NCBI GenBank assembly: GCA_013822425.1
Contig: PNKL01000026.1
Span: 1-34,183, forward strand
Direction of reading: 5' to 3'
DNA length: 34,183 nt
Origin: Gemmatimonas sp.
GTDB lineage: Bacteria > Gemmatimonadota > Gemmatimonadetes > Gemmatimonadales > Gemmatimonadaceae
Positions within the stretch are counted from its first letter, which is position 1, and each line of letters begins with the position of its first letter. A program made the position numbers and the translations under genes. This document shows positions 1 through 11,688 of the stretch, in pieces. The notes below the pieces were generated by a model. It did no database searches. It was not told where the DNA came from and saw nothing but the letters and a program-made list of their open reading frames with translations.

Positions 1-498
1 ATCACGATGGCGTACCACCGCACGCACGCCGTGGACACGCGCATCGTCCGGATCTTCAACACCTACGGCCCGCGCATGCGTCCGCGCGACGGGCGCGTGG
101 TGTCGAACTTCATCGTGCAGGCGCTCAACGGCGAACCGATCACCATCTACGGCGACGGCTCGCAGACGCGATCGTTCTGCTACGTGGACGACGAGGTGGA
201 GGGGCTGTACCAGCTCTTCCTCAAGGGCGACGCGAACCCATGCAACATCGGCAATCCCGATGAATACACGGTGAAGCAACTGGCCGAGATCGTCATTGAA
301 CTCACCGGATCGAAGGCGCCCATCACCTTCGAGCCGCTGCCCGAGGACGACCCCAAGGTGCGCAAGCCCGACATCACGCGCGCGAAGGCCCTGCTCGGCT
401 GGACGCCACAGGTGGATGTCCGCACCGGGGTCCGGCGCACCATTGACTACTTCCGCACGCTCACGGGGACGCCGCGCATGGCCCCGCGCGGCCGCTGA
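1..498 (+). CDS. UDP-glucuronate decarboxylase / NAD-dependent sugar epimerase, 5'-truncated by window edge
   Basis: This is the C-terminal half of an extended short-chain dehydrogenase acting on a nucleotide sugar, most like UDP-glucuronate decarboxylase (UDP-xylose synthase). The frame is open from base 1, so the N-terminal Rossmann glycine motif and the YxxxK catalytic pair lie upstream of the window. Visible family landmarks are the [10 protein letters not shown] segment, the [14 protein letters not shown] segment that contacts the sugar nucleotide, and a C-terminal [18 protein letters not shown] helix typical of the end of these enzymes. It would act in the cytosol making precursors for cell-surface polysaccharide. 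The decarboxylase call rests on the [11 protein letters not shown] stretch typical of UXS proteins; a dTDP-glucose dehydratase-like enzyme is the main alternative. Confidence 0.85.
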   Translation: MTMAYHRTHAVDTRIVRIFNTYGPRMRPRDGRVVSNFIVQALNGEPITIYGDGSQTRSFCYVDDEVEGLYQLFLKGDANPCNIGNPDEYTVKQLAEIVIELTGSKAPITFEPLPEDDPKVRKPDITRAKALLGWTPQVDVRTGVRRTIDYFRTLTGTPRMAPRGR

Positions 499-538
499 AC
501 CGCAAAACCACCGCCCCCTTGCCGGGTATTCCTCCTTC

Positions 539-1324
539 GTGACTCATCGTTCCCGCCTCCTCGTCCTCCTGTTCGTCGCGCTCGCAGCGTGCCGGCCGGC
601 GTTCAGTCCCCGGAAGTTCCCGACCAACGAGGCGCTGTATCGGGCCTCGCTCGAGCGTCTGCAGAAGAGGAAGTGGTCGGACGCCGTGACGGGCTTCGAG
701 AAGCTGACCCTCGACCTGCCGGCCCGCGACACGCTGCTCCCGACTGCGAATTGGTATCTGGCCAAGGCGCGCACCGGCCTCGCCGAGCACTTGCTTGCCG
801 CCCAGGAGTACACCAAGCTCGCCGAGAACTTTGCGGACGACTCGCTGGCCGACGATGCGCTCTATCAGTCCGGGCGCAGCTACGCGCGCCTCTGGCGCCG
901 CCCGTCGCTGGATCCGCAATACGGCCAGCTCGCGCAGGTGCAGTACCGCCTCATGGTGACGCTCTACCCCGACTCGCCGCTGCGGAAAGACGCGGAGGCG
1001 GAACTGCGGCGCCTCGACGAGTGGTTCGCCACCAAGGACTTCGACACGGGCGACGGCTACTTTCGCCGCAAGGCCTACGACTCGGCCATCATCTACTTCC
1101 GAGACGTGGTCAAGAACTATCCCAACACTGACCGTGCGCGGCAGGCCATGATCAAGATGGTGCAGGCGTATCGCTCGCCCCTCATGAACTACCGTGAGGA
1201 CGCCCGCGAGGTGTGCGCCACGCTCTACGCCCTCTATCCGACCGATCCGGGCGTGGTGAAGGCGTGCGAGGGAATGAAACCCCCCGCCGATTCGACCGCG
1301 GTGCCGGCCAAGCCGGCACCGTAG
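539..1324 (+). CDS. bamD: Outer membrane protein assembly lipoprotein BamD
   Basis: This is a lipoprotein of the BAM complex, which inserts beta-barrel proteins into the outer membrane. I chose the GTG at 539 because it gives a short signal peptide (MTHRSRLLVLLFVALAAC) with a lipobox LAAC, so Cys18 would be lipidated; the open frame extends further upstream but without signal-like sequence. The 261-residue product then shows BamD-type TPR helices: an opening NEALYRASLERLQKRKW repeat, FADDSLADDALYQSGRSY, and further YPDSPLRKDAEAELRRLD and YPNTDRARQAM repeats, matching BamD's five-TPR layout and length. The tail is Pro/Ala-rich. nadD starts three bases after the stop, so the two are probably co-transcribed. 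No clear ribosome-binding site is seen. Another TPR lipoprotein such as a CpoB paralogue is possible but less likely. Confidence 0.85.
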   Translation: MTHRSRLLVLLFVALAACRPAFSPRKFPTNEALYRASLERLQKRKWSDAVTGFEKLTLDLPARDTLLPTANWYLAKARTGLAEHLLAAQEYTKLAENFADDSLADDALYQSGRSYARLWRRPSLDPQYGQLAQVQYRLMVTLYPDSPLRKDAEAELRRLDEWFATKDFDTGDGYFRRKAYDSAIIYFRDVVKNYPNTDRARQAMIKMVQAYRSPLMNYREDAREVCATLYALYPTDPGVVKACEGMKPPADSTAVPAKPAP

Positions 1325-1327
1325 CAC

Positions 1328-1900
1328 GTGCGCATCGGCATATTCGGCGGGACGTTCGACCCGCCGCATCTTGGGCACTGGCTCGCGGCAGTGGATGCCG
1401 CGGAGGCGCTGGCGCTGGACGAGGTGATCTGGGTGCCGGCGGCGCAGCAGCCGCTGAAGACCGGGGTCTCCTCGGCCGAGGCGGTGCATCGCCTGGCGAT
1501 GACCCGCCTCGGCGTGCAGGGGGATGGGCGGTTTCGGGTGGATGCGGTGGAAACGGAGCGAGGCGGGCTGTCGTTCACCGTGGACACGCTCCGGCTGTTT
1601 CGGGAACGATACCCGGACGCGGTACTGTTCCTGCTGTTAGGAAGGGATGCGGCGGCGCTCCTGCCGAAGTGGCGGGAACCGGAGACCATCCGGGCGATGG
1701 CGGAGATTGTGGTGCTCACGCGAAGCGGGGAGGGCGGTGAACTCCCGGATGGCGTGCGACGGCTGCCCACGCGGTGCGTGGACCTGTCGTCGTCTGAAAT
1801 CCGCGAACGGGTGGCGGCAGGGCGCTCTATCCGTGGCTTCGTGCCGGACGCCGTGGCCGCGTATATCGCGGCGCACGGCCTGTACCATAGAGGACACTGA
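1328..1900 (+). CDS. nadD: Nicotinate-nucleotide adenylyltransferase NadD
   Basis: This cytosolic enzyme transfers AMP from ATP to nicotinate mononucleotide, making deamido-NAD in NAD biosynthesis. The 190-residue product opens with GIFGGTFDPPHLGH, the nucleotidyltransferase signature containing the HxGH motif (His14 and His17), and carries the second ATP-binding motif near the end as LSSSEIR (Ser154 to Arg159), the family's ISSTxIR equivalent. Length is close to the usual 190 to 215. The start is a GTG three bases after the bamD stop, and its TGA is followed with no gap by the secA ATG at 1901. This suggests a bamD-nadD-secA transcript. A pantetheine-phosphate adenylyltransferase is excluded by length and by the second motif. 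Confidence 0.95.
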   Translation: MRIGIFGGTFDPPHLGHWLAAVDAAEALALDEVIWVPAAQQPLKTGVSSAEAVHRLAMTRLGVQGDGRFRVDAVETERGGLSFTVDTLRLFRERYPDAVLFLLLGRDAAALLPKWREPETIRAMAEIVVLTRSGEGGELPDGVRRLPTRCVDLSSSEIRERVAAGRSIRGFVPDAVAAYIAAHGLYHRGH

Positions 1901-5137
<3,237 letters not shown>

Positions 5138-5198
5138 CGTGACGCGGTACGGGCGCGCCGGGTGGCCGCGGGGCCGTCGGGCGCGCAGGCGGGGCGGA

Positions 5199-5236
5199 CC
5201 CGGTGCGCAACAGCGCGTACCGGGCCGTTTGCTTTT
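5199..5236 (+). terminator. Rho-independent terminator after secA
   Basis: CCCGGT (5199-5204) pairs with ACCGGG (5219-5224), extended by GCGC/GCGC around an AACA loop with a two-base bulge. The stem is followed by a U-rich tail (CCGTTTGCTTTT, 5225-5236). Its position between secA and radC supports an operon end. Confidence 0.6.
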
Positions 5237-5263
5237 GATGACGACGGTCCGGACGCGCGCTGC

Positions 5264-5277
5264 TAGCCTGCGGCATG
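5264..5277 (+). promoter_or_regulatory. Leaderless-type promoter at radC start
   Basis: A TAnnnT box (TAGCCT, 5264-5269) ends six bases before the radC ATG (5275), the distance at which transcription would begin at the start codon itself. There is no Shine-Dalgarno sequence between the terminator tail and the ATG. No good -35 hexamer is seen at the standard spacing, so the call rests on the box, its placement, and two similar cases in the window. Confidence 0.4.
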
Positions 5278-5967
5278 ACGGTGCTCTCCCTCGCCCCGCA
5301 GGGGCTCTCGCCCACCGACCGGCCGCGCGAACGGTTGCGTGCGCTCGGCGCGCGCGCACTCTCCGCGCCTGAACTGCTCGCGCTGGTCATCGGCGCCGGG
5401 ACGCGGGGCCGCCCCGCGCTGGCGCTCGCCCACGATGTGCTCAGCCGCGCCGACGGCTCGCTGCGCCGCCTGGGTGACCGGCCCGTCGCCGCCCTCGCCG
5501 CCGTCCCGGGACTTGGCGCGACGCGCGCCGTGGCTATCCACGCCGCGCTCGAGCTCGGGCGCCGGCTCTCCGGCGAGGCGTCGGCGGAAGCGCTGCCGCT
5601 GCGCGCGCCCCGCGATGTCTGGCGCGCCTTTGCGCCCTCGCTCGAAGACATGCCCGTCGAGGAGTTCCACGTGGCGATCCTCGACGCGCAGCACCGGCTG
5701 GAGCGGGACGTCTGCGTCACGCGAGGTATCCTGAACTCCTCGCTGGTGCATCCGCGCGAGGTCTTTCGCGAGGCCATCGCCGAGCGCGCCGCGGCCATCA
5801 TCCTGGTGCACAACCATCCGAGCGGCGACCCGACGCCGAGCGCCGATGATCGGGCCGTGACAGAGCAGTTGGTGGCGGCTGGGCGGCTGCTGGACATCCC
5901 GGTGCACGATCATGTGATCATCGGGCGGGGGAGATACCTCAGTTTTGCGGAGATGGGAATGCTATAG
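5275..5967 (+). CDS. radC: RadC-family JAB/MPN-domain protein
   Basis: The 230-residue product has the RadC architecture: an N-terminal helix-hairpin-helix region (about 65-95, RPVAALAAVPGLGATRAVAI) and a C-terminal JAB/MPN metalloprotease-like domain. The JAMM zinc motif H-x-H-x7-S-x2-D is complete: His179, His181, Ser189, Asp192 in LVHNHPSGDPTPSADD. The family was once tied to DNA repair, but its cellular role is not firmly established; the motif predicts zinc binding and possibly isopeptidase activity. The ATG at 5275 is preceded by a TAGCCT box and no ribosome-binding site. The gene stands alone between the secA terminator and a G-rich spacer, so it is probably monocistronic. Confidence 0.93.
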   Translation: MTVLSLAPQGLSPTDRPRERLRALGARALSAPELLALVIGAGTRGRPALALAHDVLSRADGSLRRLGDRPVAALAAVPGLGATRAVAIHAALELGRRLSGEASAEALPLRAPRDVWRAFAPSLEDMPVEEFHVAILDAQHRLERDVCVTRGILNSSLVHPREVFREAIAERAAAIILVHNHPSGDPTPSADDRAVTEQLVAAGRLLDIPVHDHVIIGRGRYLSFAEMGML

Positions 5968-5974
5968 GTGCAGA

Positions 5975-6037
5975 GGGCGGGGTACAGGGTGTGTGGTGCG
6001 GGGGGCGGGGAACAGGGGGTGGCGGGGGGCGGAGGGC
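5975..6037. repeat. G-rich tract with an 18-bp direct repeat; G-quadruplex potential
   Basis: The spacer after radC carries many runs of three to six G on the + strand. Two 18-bp copies are recognisable, GGGCGGGGTACAGGGTGT (5975-5992) and GGGCGGGGAACAGGGGGT (6003-6020), differing at two positions and offset by 28 bp. The rest of 5968-6168 holds only a weak promoter-like TTGACG (6040-6045) with no convincing -10. Confidence 0.6.
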
Positions 6038-6168
6038 GATTGACGCTCGGCTGACGTCATGCGTGAACAGTCCCGCGTGCCCATGGCTTGCCTCCACATC
6101 TATCGGGCCGCTCGCGCATCGCGTGGGCTGTGCCCCAGATTCTCCGGCGTGCCGCTGACCCACCGATC

Positions 6169-9100
6169 GTGAGTTCCCTCAAGCTGGTGCCTGCCGAGGT
6201 CGCAGCGGCCACCCCGATTCCCGGGCCGACGCTTCACGTCCTCGGCCGATTGGAACTTGTCGCCGCCCACGGCACCGTCCTGCTCGGACCCGGGAAGCCG
6301 CTCGCGCTGCTCGCGTACCTGCGCGCGCAGTCCATGCACTCGGCGACGCGGCCTCACCTCGTGGATCTGCTCTGGTCCGATCTCGAGCCGGAACGGGCGC
6401 GTGCCAACGTCCGGCAGACGCTGCTGGTGCTGCGGCGCCTGCTCCCGGGTGACACGATTGTCTCGGATGGCGATCAGGTGGTGCTGCGCGGGGAGCTCGC
6501 GTTCGATCGCGACGCGTTTGTGGCTGCGGTAGATCGCAATGACCTGCCGGCGGCGATCACGCTCTATCGCGGCGACTTCATTCCCGACCTCGCGGTCCCC
6601 GGCGGCGCGGAATTCGAGCTCTGGTGCGACATCGAGCGGCGGCACCTCGGCGCACTCTTCTCCCGCGTGCTCGAGACGGCGGCGCGGGCCGAGCTGGCCG
6701 CCGGCCGCGCCGCGGCGGCGTTGGAGCACGCACGCCGGCTGCGCGACCTCGATCCGTCACGCGAGCGGTCGTGGCGGCTGCTGATCGAGGCAGAGATCTC
6801 CGCCCTGGGCGTCGCGTCGGCTCGGCTCGAAGCCGACCGGCTCGCGGAGCAGCTGCGCGCGGAGAGCCGTCCTCCGGAACCGGCGACGGCGCAGTTGTTT
6901 CAGCGGGTGCGTGAGGTGGCGCGGCCGACGCTGGTGCCGAGCGGCCCGCTGGCAGCGCCGGAATTCGTTGGTCGCGAGACGCAGTTGTCTCGCGTGCTGA
7001 TGTCGTGGGGCATGGTCAAGCGCGGGCGCTGGCAGCACCTGCACGTGGAGGCGCTCGCCGGCACCGGCAAGACCCGCCTGCTCGAAGAGTCATGCGCGCG
7101 CCTGCAGGCCGCGGGCGCCCGCGTGGTGCGCGTCGGCGCGCGGCGCGACGAGCGCGACGTGCCATTCGCGCTCGCGGCGAGTCTCGTGACGGCGCTGGCG
7201 CGGCTTCCGGGCGGCATCGCGGTCGCTCCCGGCTCGATGGCGGCGCTCGTGGCGATGGCGCCCGATGCGTCGGCGGTCTTCACGGCGCATGCCGACCCGT
7301 CCACCGGCGACGAGGCGATGCGCCGGCGCGCGGTGGCGCTCGCTGACCTCCTTGGCGCGGTGGCGAACGAGGCGCCCGTGACGCTGGCGCTCGATGATAC
7401 CCACTGGGCCGACCGTGTCTCGCTGAATATCCTGGCGCTCGCGATGGGTCGCGTCTCCGACGATACTCGGGTGCTGCTGCTCACCGCGGGCCGCGAAGCG
7501 CTTCCGGGCGACACCGGCGTCGAGCACGTCTCGCTGCCGCCCCTGAGCGCGCCACAGGTGGATGCGATGCTCCAGTCCATCGGAGGCGCCGGCGATGCGG
7601 CCTGGTGGGAGACGTTCATCGCGGCGCTGTGCGATGCGGCGCGCGGCGTCCCCTTCCAGGTCTTGCAGCTGTTGCATGCCGTGGTGGAAAAACAGCTGCT
7701 GGTCATCGAGGCGGAAACGTGGACGGCGCCCAATGCTCCCGCGCTGCTCGCGGCGCTCGACGCGCGGGAGGCCGCGACACTTCGCATCGCGCAGCTCTCG
7801 GTGAGCGCGCGCGCCGCGCTGCGCGTGCTCTGCTACGGCACGGTGCCCGACGCCGCGGTCGTCGCGGTCGCAGTCGCCGCCGAGCCTGCAGTAGTGGCCG
7901 CGGACCTGGCGATGTTGGAGGTGCGCGGGTACGCCCGGCGCACGGGGGACGGCGGCTGGGAGGCTGCGCACGACGAGATCTGCGAGTTGGTGCTGGCGCA
8001 GAGCGACGCGGTGTCCATGCGTGCCGCGCAGCGCGGGTTGGCGCTGGCGCTCGCCGCGATCGGCGGCACGACGATGGCGGGGATGCGACGCATCGTGGCG
8101 CTGCTCGTGGAGGCCGAGGCGGACGGAGAGGTCGAGGGCGTGGTGCGGGCATGGGTCCGGAGCGGCGACTGTCCGCCGGTTGGCGTGCAATCGGCCGACC
8201 TGCTTCCGCCCGGCCTGCCGGAAGTTCGGGCTGCGTCGCTGCGGCGCGCGCTGTCCCAATCGCTGCCACGTGCGCGGCGTTCGCATCGAGGACATATCCT
8301 GGCGCTGGCGAGCGTTGTGCTGCTGCTGGTACTGGCGCGGTACGTCACCAAGCCCGCGTCCCTCGTCTTCGTTCAAACGCCGATCGCCACGAACGCCTTC
8401 GACGTTACTGATCGCGCGCCGATTCTCGGTGTGGAGGATCGTCTCGGGCGCCGCCTGCGCGTGTCCGGCGTCCTCGTTCGCGTGCGCGGAACGAAGATTC
8501 CGGGCCCATCCGGGCGATTGTCATCGACGACCCGGGATGGTATCGCCCGGTTCGATTCACTGCTGGTTGGCGGCTCGCCCAGCGAAGTGGGAACGCTTCA
8601 TTTCGAGGCGCACGGACTGTCGTCGGCAATCTGGACCCCTCCGGACGTTGACTCGCCGAGGCTTCAGGTGCGGTCCGGCGTCATGAATGGACAGCCGCTG
8701 CGTGGGGACCTGCCGCGGCTTCACGTGTCGCCTGGGGATCGAATCGAAGGACGCGTCCTGCTCACGTACCACACCGCATGGACCAGTGCGACCGTCTTCC
8801 TCGGAGAGGTGGCTACCTGGGAGCGCCGCGAATCGGACACGGCATCGATACGCTCGCTGGTGACGCCGCTCGACGCGGGCGTGGCACAGGCCATCGTCGG
8901 CCGCGTGGCGCCCTCTCGCCCCGGCCGGTACTTCCTGTTGTGGGCGATGGGGGCTGAAACGCGCGCCGCCTTCCTGTTCTCGCAGACGAACTGGACCTGC
9001 GGCGAGCCGATCTGGCGTGATGGCAACGACCTTCAGGACCTGCCGACGGACTCGATTCTGGCGATTGCGCGCCGCGGGACGTACTCGGGCGTGGGAGTGC

Positions 9101-9192
9101 GATGCCACGAGTTTCGTTCGTATAAGCCGCCGCACGCGGGGCCCACATCGATGGGTATCGCGGCGGTGGAGGTGATCGTCGAGTCGCGGTAG
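6169..9192 (+). CDS. Membrane-tethered SARP/BTAD-NTPase regulator with extracytoplasmic C-terminal domain
   Basis: This appears to be a one-component signalling protein of about 1007 residues. Residues 21-105 resemble the winged-helix DNA-binding domain and 112-255 the BTAD helices of SARP/AfsR regulators (HLVDLLWSDLEPERARANVRQTL, then LYRGDFIPDL). A STAND/AAA-like NTPase follows, with Walker A ALAGTGKT (Lys301, Thr302) and Walker B TLALDDTHW (Asp409, Asp410). At 709-726 lies a single hydrophobic helix preceded by RARRSHR, so by the positive-inside rule the N-terminus is cytoplasmic. The last 280 residues would then be outside the cytoplasm; they are beta-rich-looking and contain only two cysteines (944, 979). 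I do not recognise this domain. The start is uncertain: I chose GTG 6169; GTG 6130 and TTG 6088 are in frame, and none has a ribosome-binding site. The gene stands alone, and its targets cannot be inferred. Confidence 0.85.
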   Translation: MSSLKLVPAEVAAATPIPGPTLHVLGRLELVAAHGTVLLGPGKPLALLAYLRAQSMHSATRPHLVDLLWSDLEPERARANVRQTLLVLRRLLPGDTIVSDGDQVVLRGELAFDRDAFVAAVDRNDLPAAITLYRGDFIPDLAVPGGAEFELWCDIERRHLGALFSRVLETAARAELAAGRAAAALEHARRLRDLDPSRERSWRLLIEAEISALGVASARLEADRLAEQLRAESRPPEPATAQLFQRVREVARPTLVPSGPLAAPEFVGRETQLSRVLMSWGMVKRGRWQHLHVEALAGTGKTRLLEESCARLQAAGARVVRVGARRDERDVPFALAASLVTALARLPGGIAVAPGSMAALVAMAPDASAVFTAHADPSTGDEAMRRRAVALADLLGAVANEAPVTLALDDTHWADRVSLNILALAMGRVSDDTRVLLLTAGREALPGDTGVEHVSLPPLSAPQVDAMLQSIGGAGDAAWWETFIAALCDAARGVPFQVLQLLHAVVEKQLLVIEAETWTAPNAPALLAALDAREAATLRIAQLSVSARAALRVLCYGTVPDAAVVAVAVAAEPAVVAADLAMLEVRGYARRTGDGGWEAAHDEICELVLAQSDAVSMRAAQRGLALALAAIGGTTMAGMRRIVALLVEAEADGEVEGVVRAWVRSGDCPPVGVQSADLLPPGLPEVRAASLRRALSQSLPRARRSHRGHILALASVVLLLVLARYVTKPASLVFVQTPIATNAFDVTDRAPILGVEDRLGRRLRVSGVLVRVRGTKIPGPSGRLSSTTRDGIARFDSLLVGGSPSEVGTLHFEAHGLSSAIWTPPDVDSPRLQVRSGVMNGQPLRGDLPRLHVSPGDRIEGRVLLTYHTAWTSATVFLGEVATWERRESDTASIRSLVTPLDAGVAQAIVGRVAPSRPGRYFLLWAMGAETRAAFLFSQTNWTCGEPIWRDGNDLQDLPTDSILAIARRGTYSGVGVRCHEFRSYKPPHAGPTSMGIAAVEVIVESR

Positions 9193-9254
9193 TCGCAGGT
9201 TGTCCCCTTGACACTGATGTTCATCGCGTCAGTTTGAGGGAAGAACCATCAGCC

Positions 9255-9297
9255 AACGGGGTCCCGCCGCACTCCCGGCGGACCCCGTTGTTGTCGC
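9255..9297 (+). terminator. Hairpin terminator after the BTAD regulator
   Basis: AACGGGGT-CCGCCG pairs with CGGCGG-ACCCCGTT (9255-9289, one bulged C, short CACT-type loop). The tail GTTGTCGC is only weakly U-rich. It lies 62 bases past the regulator's stop and before the repeat array that leads to rel. Confidence 0.55.
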
Positions 9298-9312
9298 ACG
9301 CCGCAGGGATCG

Positions 9313-9370
9313 TCAATCGCAATCCCCAATCGCAATCCGCCGTCGCAATCCTGGGTCCATATCACCAATC
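9313..9370 (+). repeat. Degenerate 13-bp tandem repeats upstream of rel
   Basis: Consecutive 13-base units are TCAATCGCAATCC (9313), CCAATCGCAATCC (9326), GCCGTCGCAATCC (9339), the diverged TGGGTCCATATCA (9352) and a partial CCAATCG (9365). The array ends six bases before the rel GTG. The same unit recurs at 11569-11759 and 24115-24179. Confidence 0.85.
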
Positions 9371-9375
9371 GTAGT

Positions 9376-11565
9376 GTGATCACGCCCGTCCTCACCGACA
9401 TCATCCCCAAGTGGGAACTCAGCGTCGACGCCCATCCGGAGCGCCTCGACGCCGACCTGGTGTCGCGCGCCTACCGGTTCAGCGAAAAGGCGCATGCCGG
9501 GCAGATTCGACGGAACGGGGATCCCTATGTCACGCACTGCGTCGAGGTCGCCAAGATTCTCGCCGAGCTGCAGCTCGACACGGTGACGGTGGCGAGCGCG
9601 CTCGTCCACGACGTCATCGAGGACACCAACGTCACCCGCGAGGACGTCGAGCGCGAGTTCGGGCGCGAGATCGCGCAGATCGTCGACGGCGTCACCAAGA
9701 TCGGCCACCTCCCGGCAAGCTCGCGCGAGGAGCGGCAGGTCGAGAACTACCGCAAGCTCCTGCTCTCCATCGCCAAGGATGCACGCGTCATCCTCATCAA
9801 GCTCGCCGACCGCCTCCACAACATGCGGACGCTCGAGCACCTCCCCGAGGAGAAGCGCCGCCGCATCGCGCTCGAGACGCGCGACCTGTACGCCCCGCTC
9901 GCGCACCGCTTCGGCCTCGCGGCCATGAAGGCCGAACTCGAGGATCTGGCCTTCCGGTACCTCGAGCCCGAGGAGTACCGCACGCTCGCCCGCCTCGTCC
10001 AGCAGAAACGTGCCGACCGCGAGGCGATGATCCAGGAGATGGTCGGTCCGCTCACGCGCCGCCTGCAGGACAGCGGCGTGATCGTGCACGAGGTGAGCGG
10101 GCGCCCGAAGCACCTGTGGTCCATCCACAAGAAGATGATGAAGGGCGACAAGTCGTACGACGACGTCTACGACCTCTACGCCATCCGCGTCCTCGTGGAG
10201 AATGTGCCGGAGTGCTACCACGCGCTCGGCGTCATTCACGGCTCGTGGTCGCCGCTGCAGGAGCGCATCAAGGACTACATCGCCCAGCCGAAGTCCAACG
10301 GCTACCAGTCCCTGCACACGACGGTCTTCGGCCCCAACGGCACGCTGTTCGAGATCCAGATTCGCACGCTCGAGATGCACCGCACCGCCGACTACGGCAT
10401 CGCGGCCCACTGGCGGTACAAGGAAGGCGACCGGCAGCGCGGCGACGACCTCGACCGCGCCCTCCACTGGTTCCGGCAGGTCCTCGAACTGCAGCTCGAC
10501 GCCGAGACGCCCGACCAGTTCCTCGAGTTCCTGAAGCTCGACCTGTACCAGGACGAGATCTTCGTCTTCACGCCGAAGGGCGACGTGATCCAGCTCCCGA
10601 AGGGGGCGACGCCCATCGACTTCGCGTTCGCGGTGCACACGGAGCTGGGCCTGCACGTGCACGGGGCCAAGGTGAACGGGCGCATCGTCCCGCTCTCGCG
10701 CGAACTGCGCAACTCGGAGACGGTGGAGATCTCGCGCTCGGCGCTGGCGCGCCCGAGCCGCGACTGGCTGTCGCACGTGCGCACCGGGCGCGCGCGGCAC
10801 AAGATCCGGCAGTGGCTGCGCGTCGAGGAGCACAAGGCGTCGCGGCAGATCGGCCGCGAGATTCTCGACCGCGAACTGCGCCGCCGCAAGATGTCGAAGC
10901 TGACCGACGACGACCTGTCACGGGCGGCCGAGGCGCTCAAGCTCGCCCACGCCGATCACGTGCTGGCGTCCATTGCCCAGGGCGACATCACCATCACGCA
11001 CGTCCTGAAGGCGCTCTACCCCGACGTGGACGAGAACACCGAGCCGCAGCAGCTCAAGGCGAGCCCGCTCGAGCGGCTGCTCGACCGCATGAAGCGGTCG
11101 GACACCTCGCGCGGCATCCGCGTGCAGGGGGCGGACGGCCTGATGGTCCGCTACGCCCAGTGCTGCCAGCCGGTGCCGGGCGACAAGGTGGTCGGCTACG
11201 TGACGCGCGGGCGCGGCGTGAGCATCCACCGCGCCGACTGCCCCAACCTCCTCTTCCTGGTGAACGAGCCGGAGCGCCGCCTCGAGATCGACTGGAAGGA
11301 GAGCGAGGGCGAGCGCTTCGTCATCCGGCTGCACATCGAGGGCAACGACCGCCGCGGGCTCTACGCCGACCTCGCCGCGGCGGTCAGCGGCACGGGCACC
11401 GACATCAGGACCCTCGAGCTGAAGTCCACCGACGGCCGCGTCACCGGCGCCGCGCTCGTCGAAGTGGAGAACCTCGTGCACCTCGACAAGATCATCCGCG
11501 CGGCGCGGCGGGTGAAAGGAGTCACGGAAGTGTCGCGGCGGGAGAGACTGACCGCCGACGGGTGA
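9376..11565 (+). CDS. rel: Bifunctional (p)ppGpp synthetase/hydrolase Rel
   Basis: This is a long RelA/SpoT homologue controlling the stringent response. Domains in order are: an HD hydrolase with intact HDxxED (His78, Asp79, Glu82, Asp83); a synthetase with the RxKD signature (ERIKD, Arg297 to Asp300) that marks bifunctional enzymes, followed by PKSNGYQSLHT; a TGS domain (DEIFVFTPKGDVIQLPKGAT, about 395-455); a cysteine-containing zinc-finger region (VRYAQCCQPVPGDKVVGY); and a C-terminal ACT domain. At 729 residues it has the usual length. The GTG at 9376 is the only start that keeps the full HD domain without running into the repeat array. The 13-bp repeat array sits directly before it, so any leader RNA would contain it. 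Because both active sites look intact, it may be the only long Rel in the cell. Confidence 0.95.
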   Translation: MITPVLTDIIPKWELSVDAHPERLDADLVSRAYRFSEKAHAGQIRRNGDPYVTHCVEVAKILAELQLDTVTVASALVHDVIEDTNVTREDVEREFGREIAQIVDGVTKIGHLPASSREERQVENYRKLLLSIAKDARVILIKLADRLHNMRTLEHLPEEKRRRIALETRDLYAPLAHRFGLAAMKAELEDLAFRYLEPEEYRTLARLVQQKRADREAMIQEMVGPLTRRLQDSGVIVHEVSGRPKHLWSIHKKMMKGDKSYDDVYDLYAIRVLVENVPECYHALGVIHGSWSPLQERIKDYIAQPKSNGYQSLHTTVFGPNGTLFEIQIRTLEMHRTADYGIAAHWRYKEGDRQRGDDLDRALHWFRQVLELQLDAETPDQFLEFLKLDLYQDEIFVFTPKGDVIQLPKGATPIDFAFAVHTELGLHVHGAKVNGRIVPLSRELRNSETVEISRSALARPSRDWLSHVRTGRARHKIRQWLRVEEHKASRQIGREILDRELRRRKMSKLTDDDLSRAAEALKLAHADHVLASIAQGDITITHVLKALYPDVDENTEPQQLKASPLERLLDRMKRSDTSRGIRVQGADGLMVRYAQCCQPVPGDKVVGYVTRGRGVSIHRADCPNLLFLVNEPERRLEIDWKESEGERFVIRLHIEGNDRRGLYADLAAAVSGTGTDIRTLELKSTDGRVTGAALVEVENLVHLDKIIRAARRVKGVTEVSRRERLTADG

Positions 11566-11568
11566 TAT

Positions 11569-11646
11569 GGATTGCGGAGGGCAATTGAGGATATGGACTC
11601 AGGATTGCGATTGAGGATCACGATGGGTGATTCCGATTGCGACTGA
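11569..11646 (-). repeat. 13-bp repeat array, reverse arm
   Basis: Directly after the rel stop, the 13-bp unit appears in reverse orientation: GGATTGCGGAGGG (11569), GGATATGGACTCA (11589), GGATTGCGATTGA (11602), GGATCACGATGGG (11615) and CGATTGCGACTGA (11634), with short filler of 6 or 7 bases. It forms one arm of an imperfect palindrome with 11689-11759. Confidence 0.8.
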
Positions 11647-11664
11647 GTCTCGGCTGTACGAGAC
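11647..11664. other. Hairpin at the centre of the two-armed repeat
   Basis: GTCTCG (11647-11652) and CGAGAC (11659-11664) pair perfectly around a GCTGTA loop, starting right where the reverse array ends. The stem has no U-tract, so it is not an obvious terminator. Confidence 0.6.
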
Positions 11665-11688
11665 GGAATCCCCCGCCAACCTCCGCGG

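Noticed and set aside
9208-9236. Perfect -35 hexamer TTGACA at 9208-9213 as a promoter
   Set aside because: At 17 bases downstream only AGTTTG is found, a poor -10; it would transcribe straight into the terminator at 9255.
9313-10833. 506-codon minus-strand frame opposite rel
   Set aside because: Antisense shadow of the rel coding sequence; no recognisable motif, and rel itself is unambiguous.
9411-11588. 725-codon plus-strand frame within rel
   Set aside because: Frame-shifted reading of rel, composed mostly of Arg, Pro, Ala and His; the true frame carries all Rel motifs.
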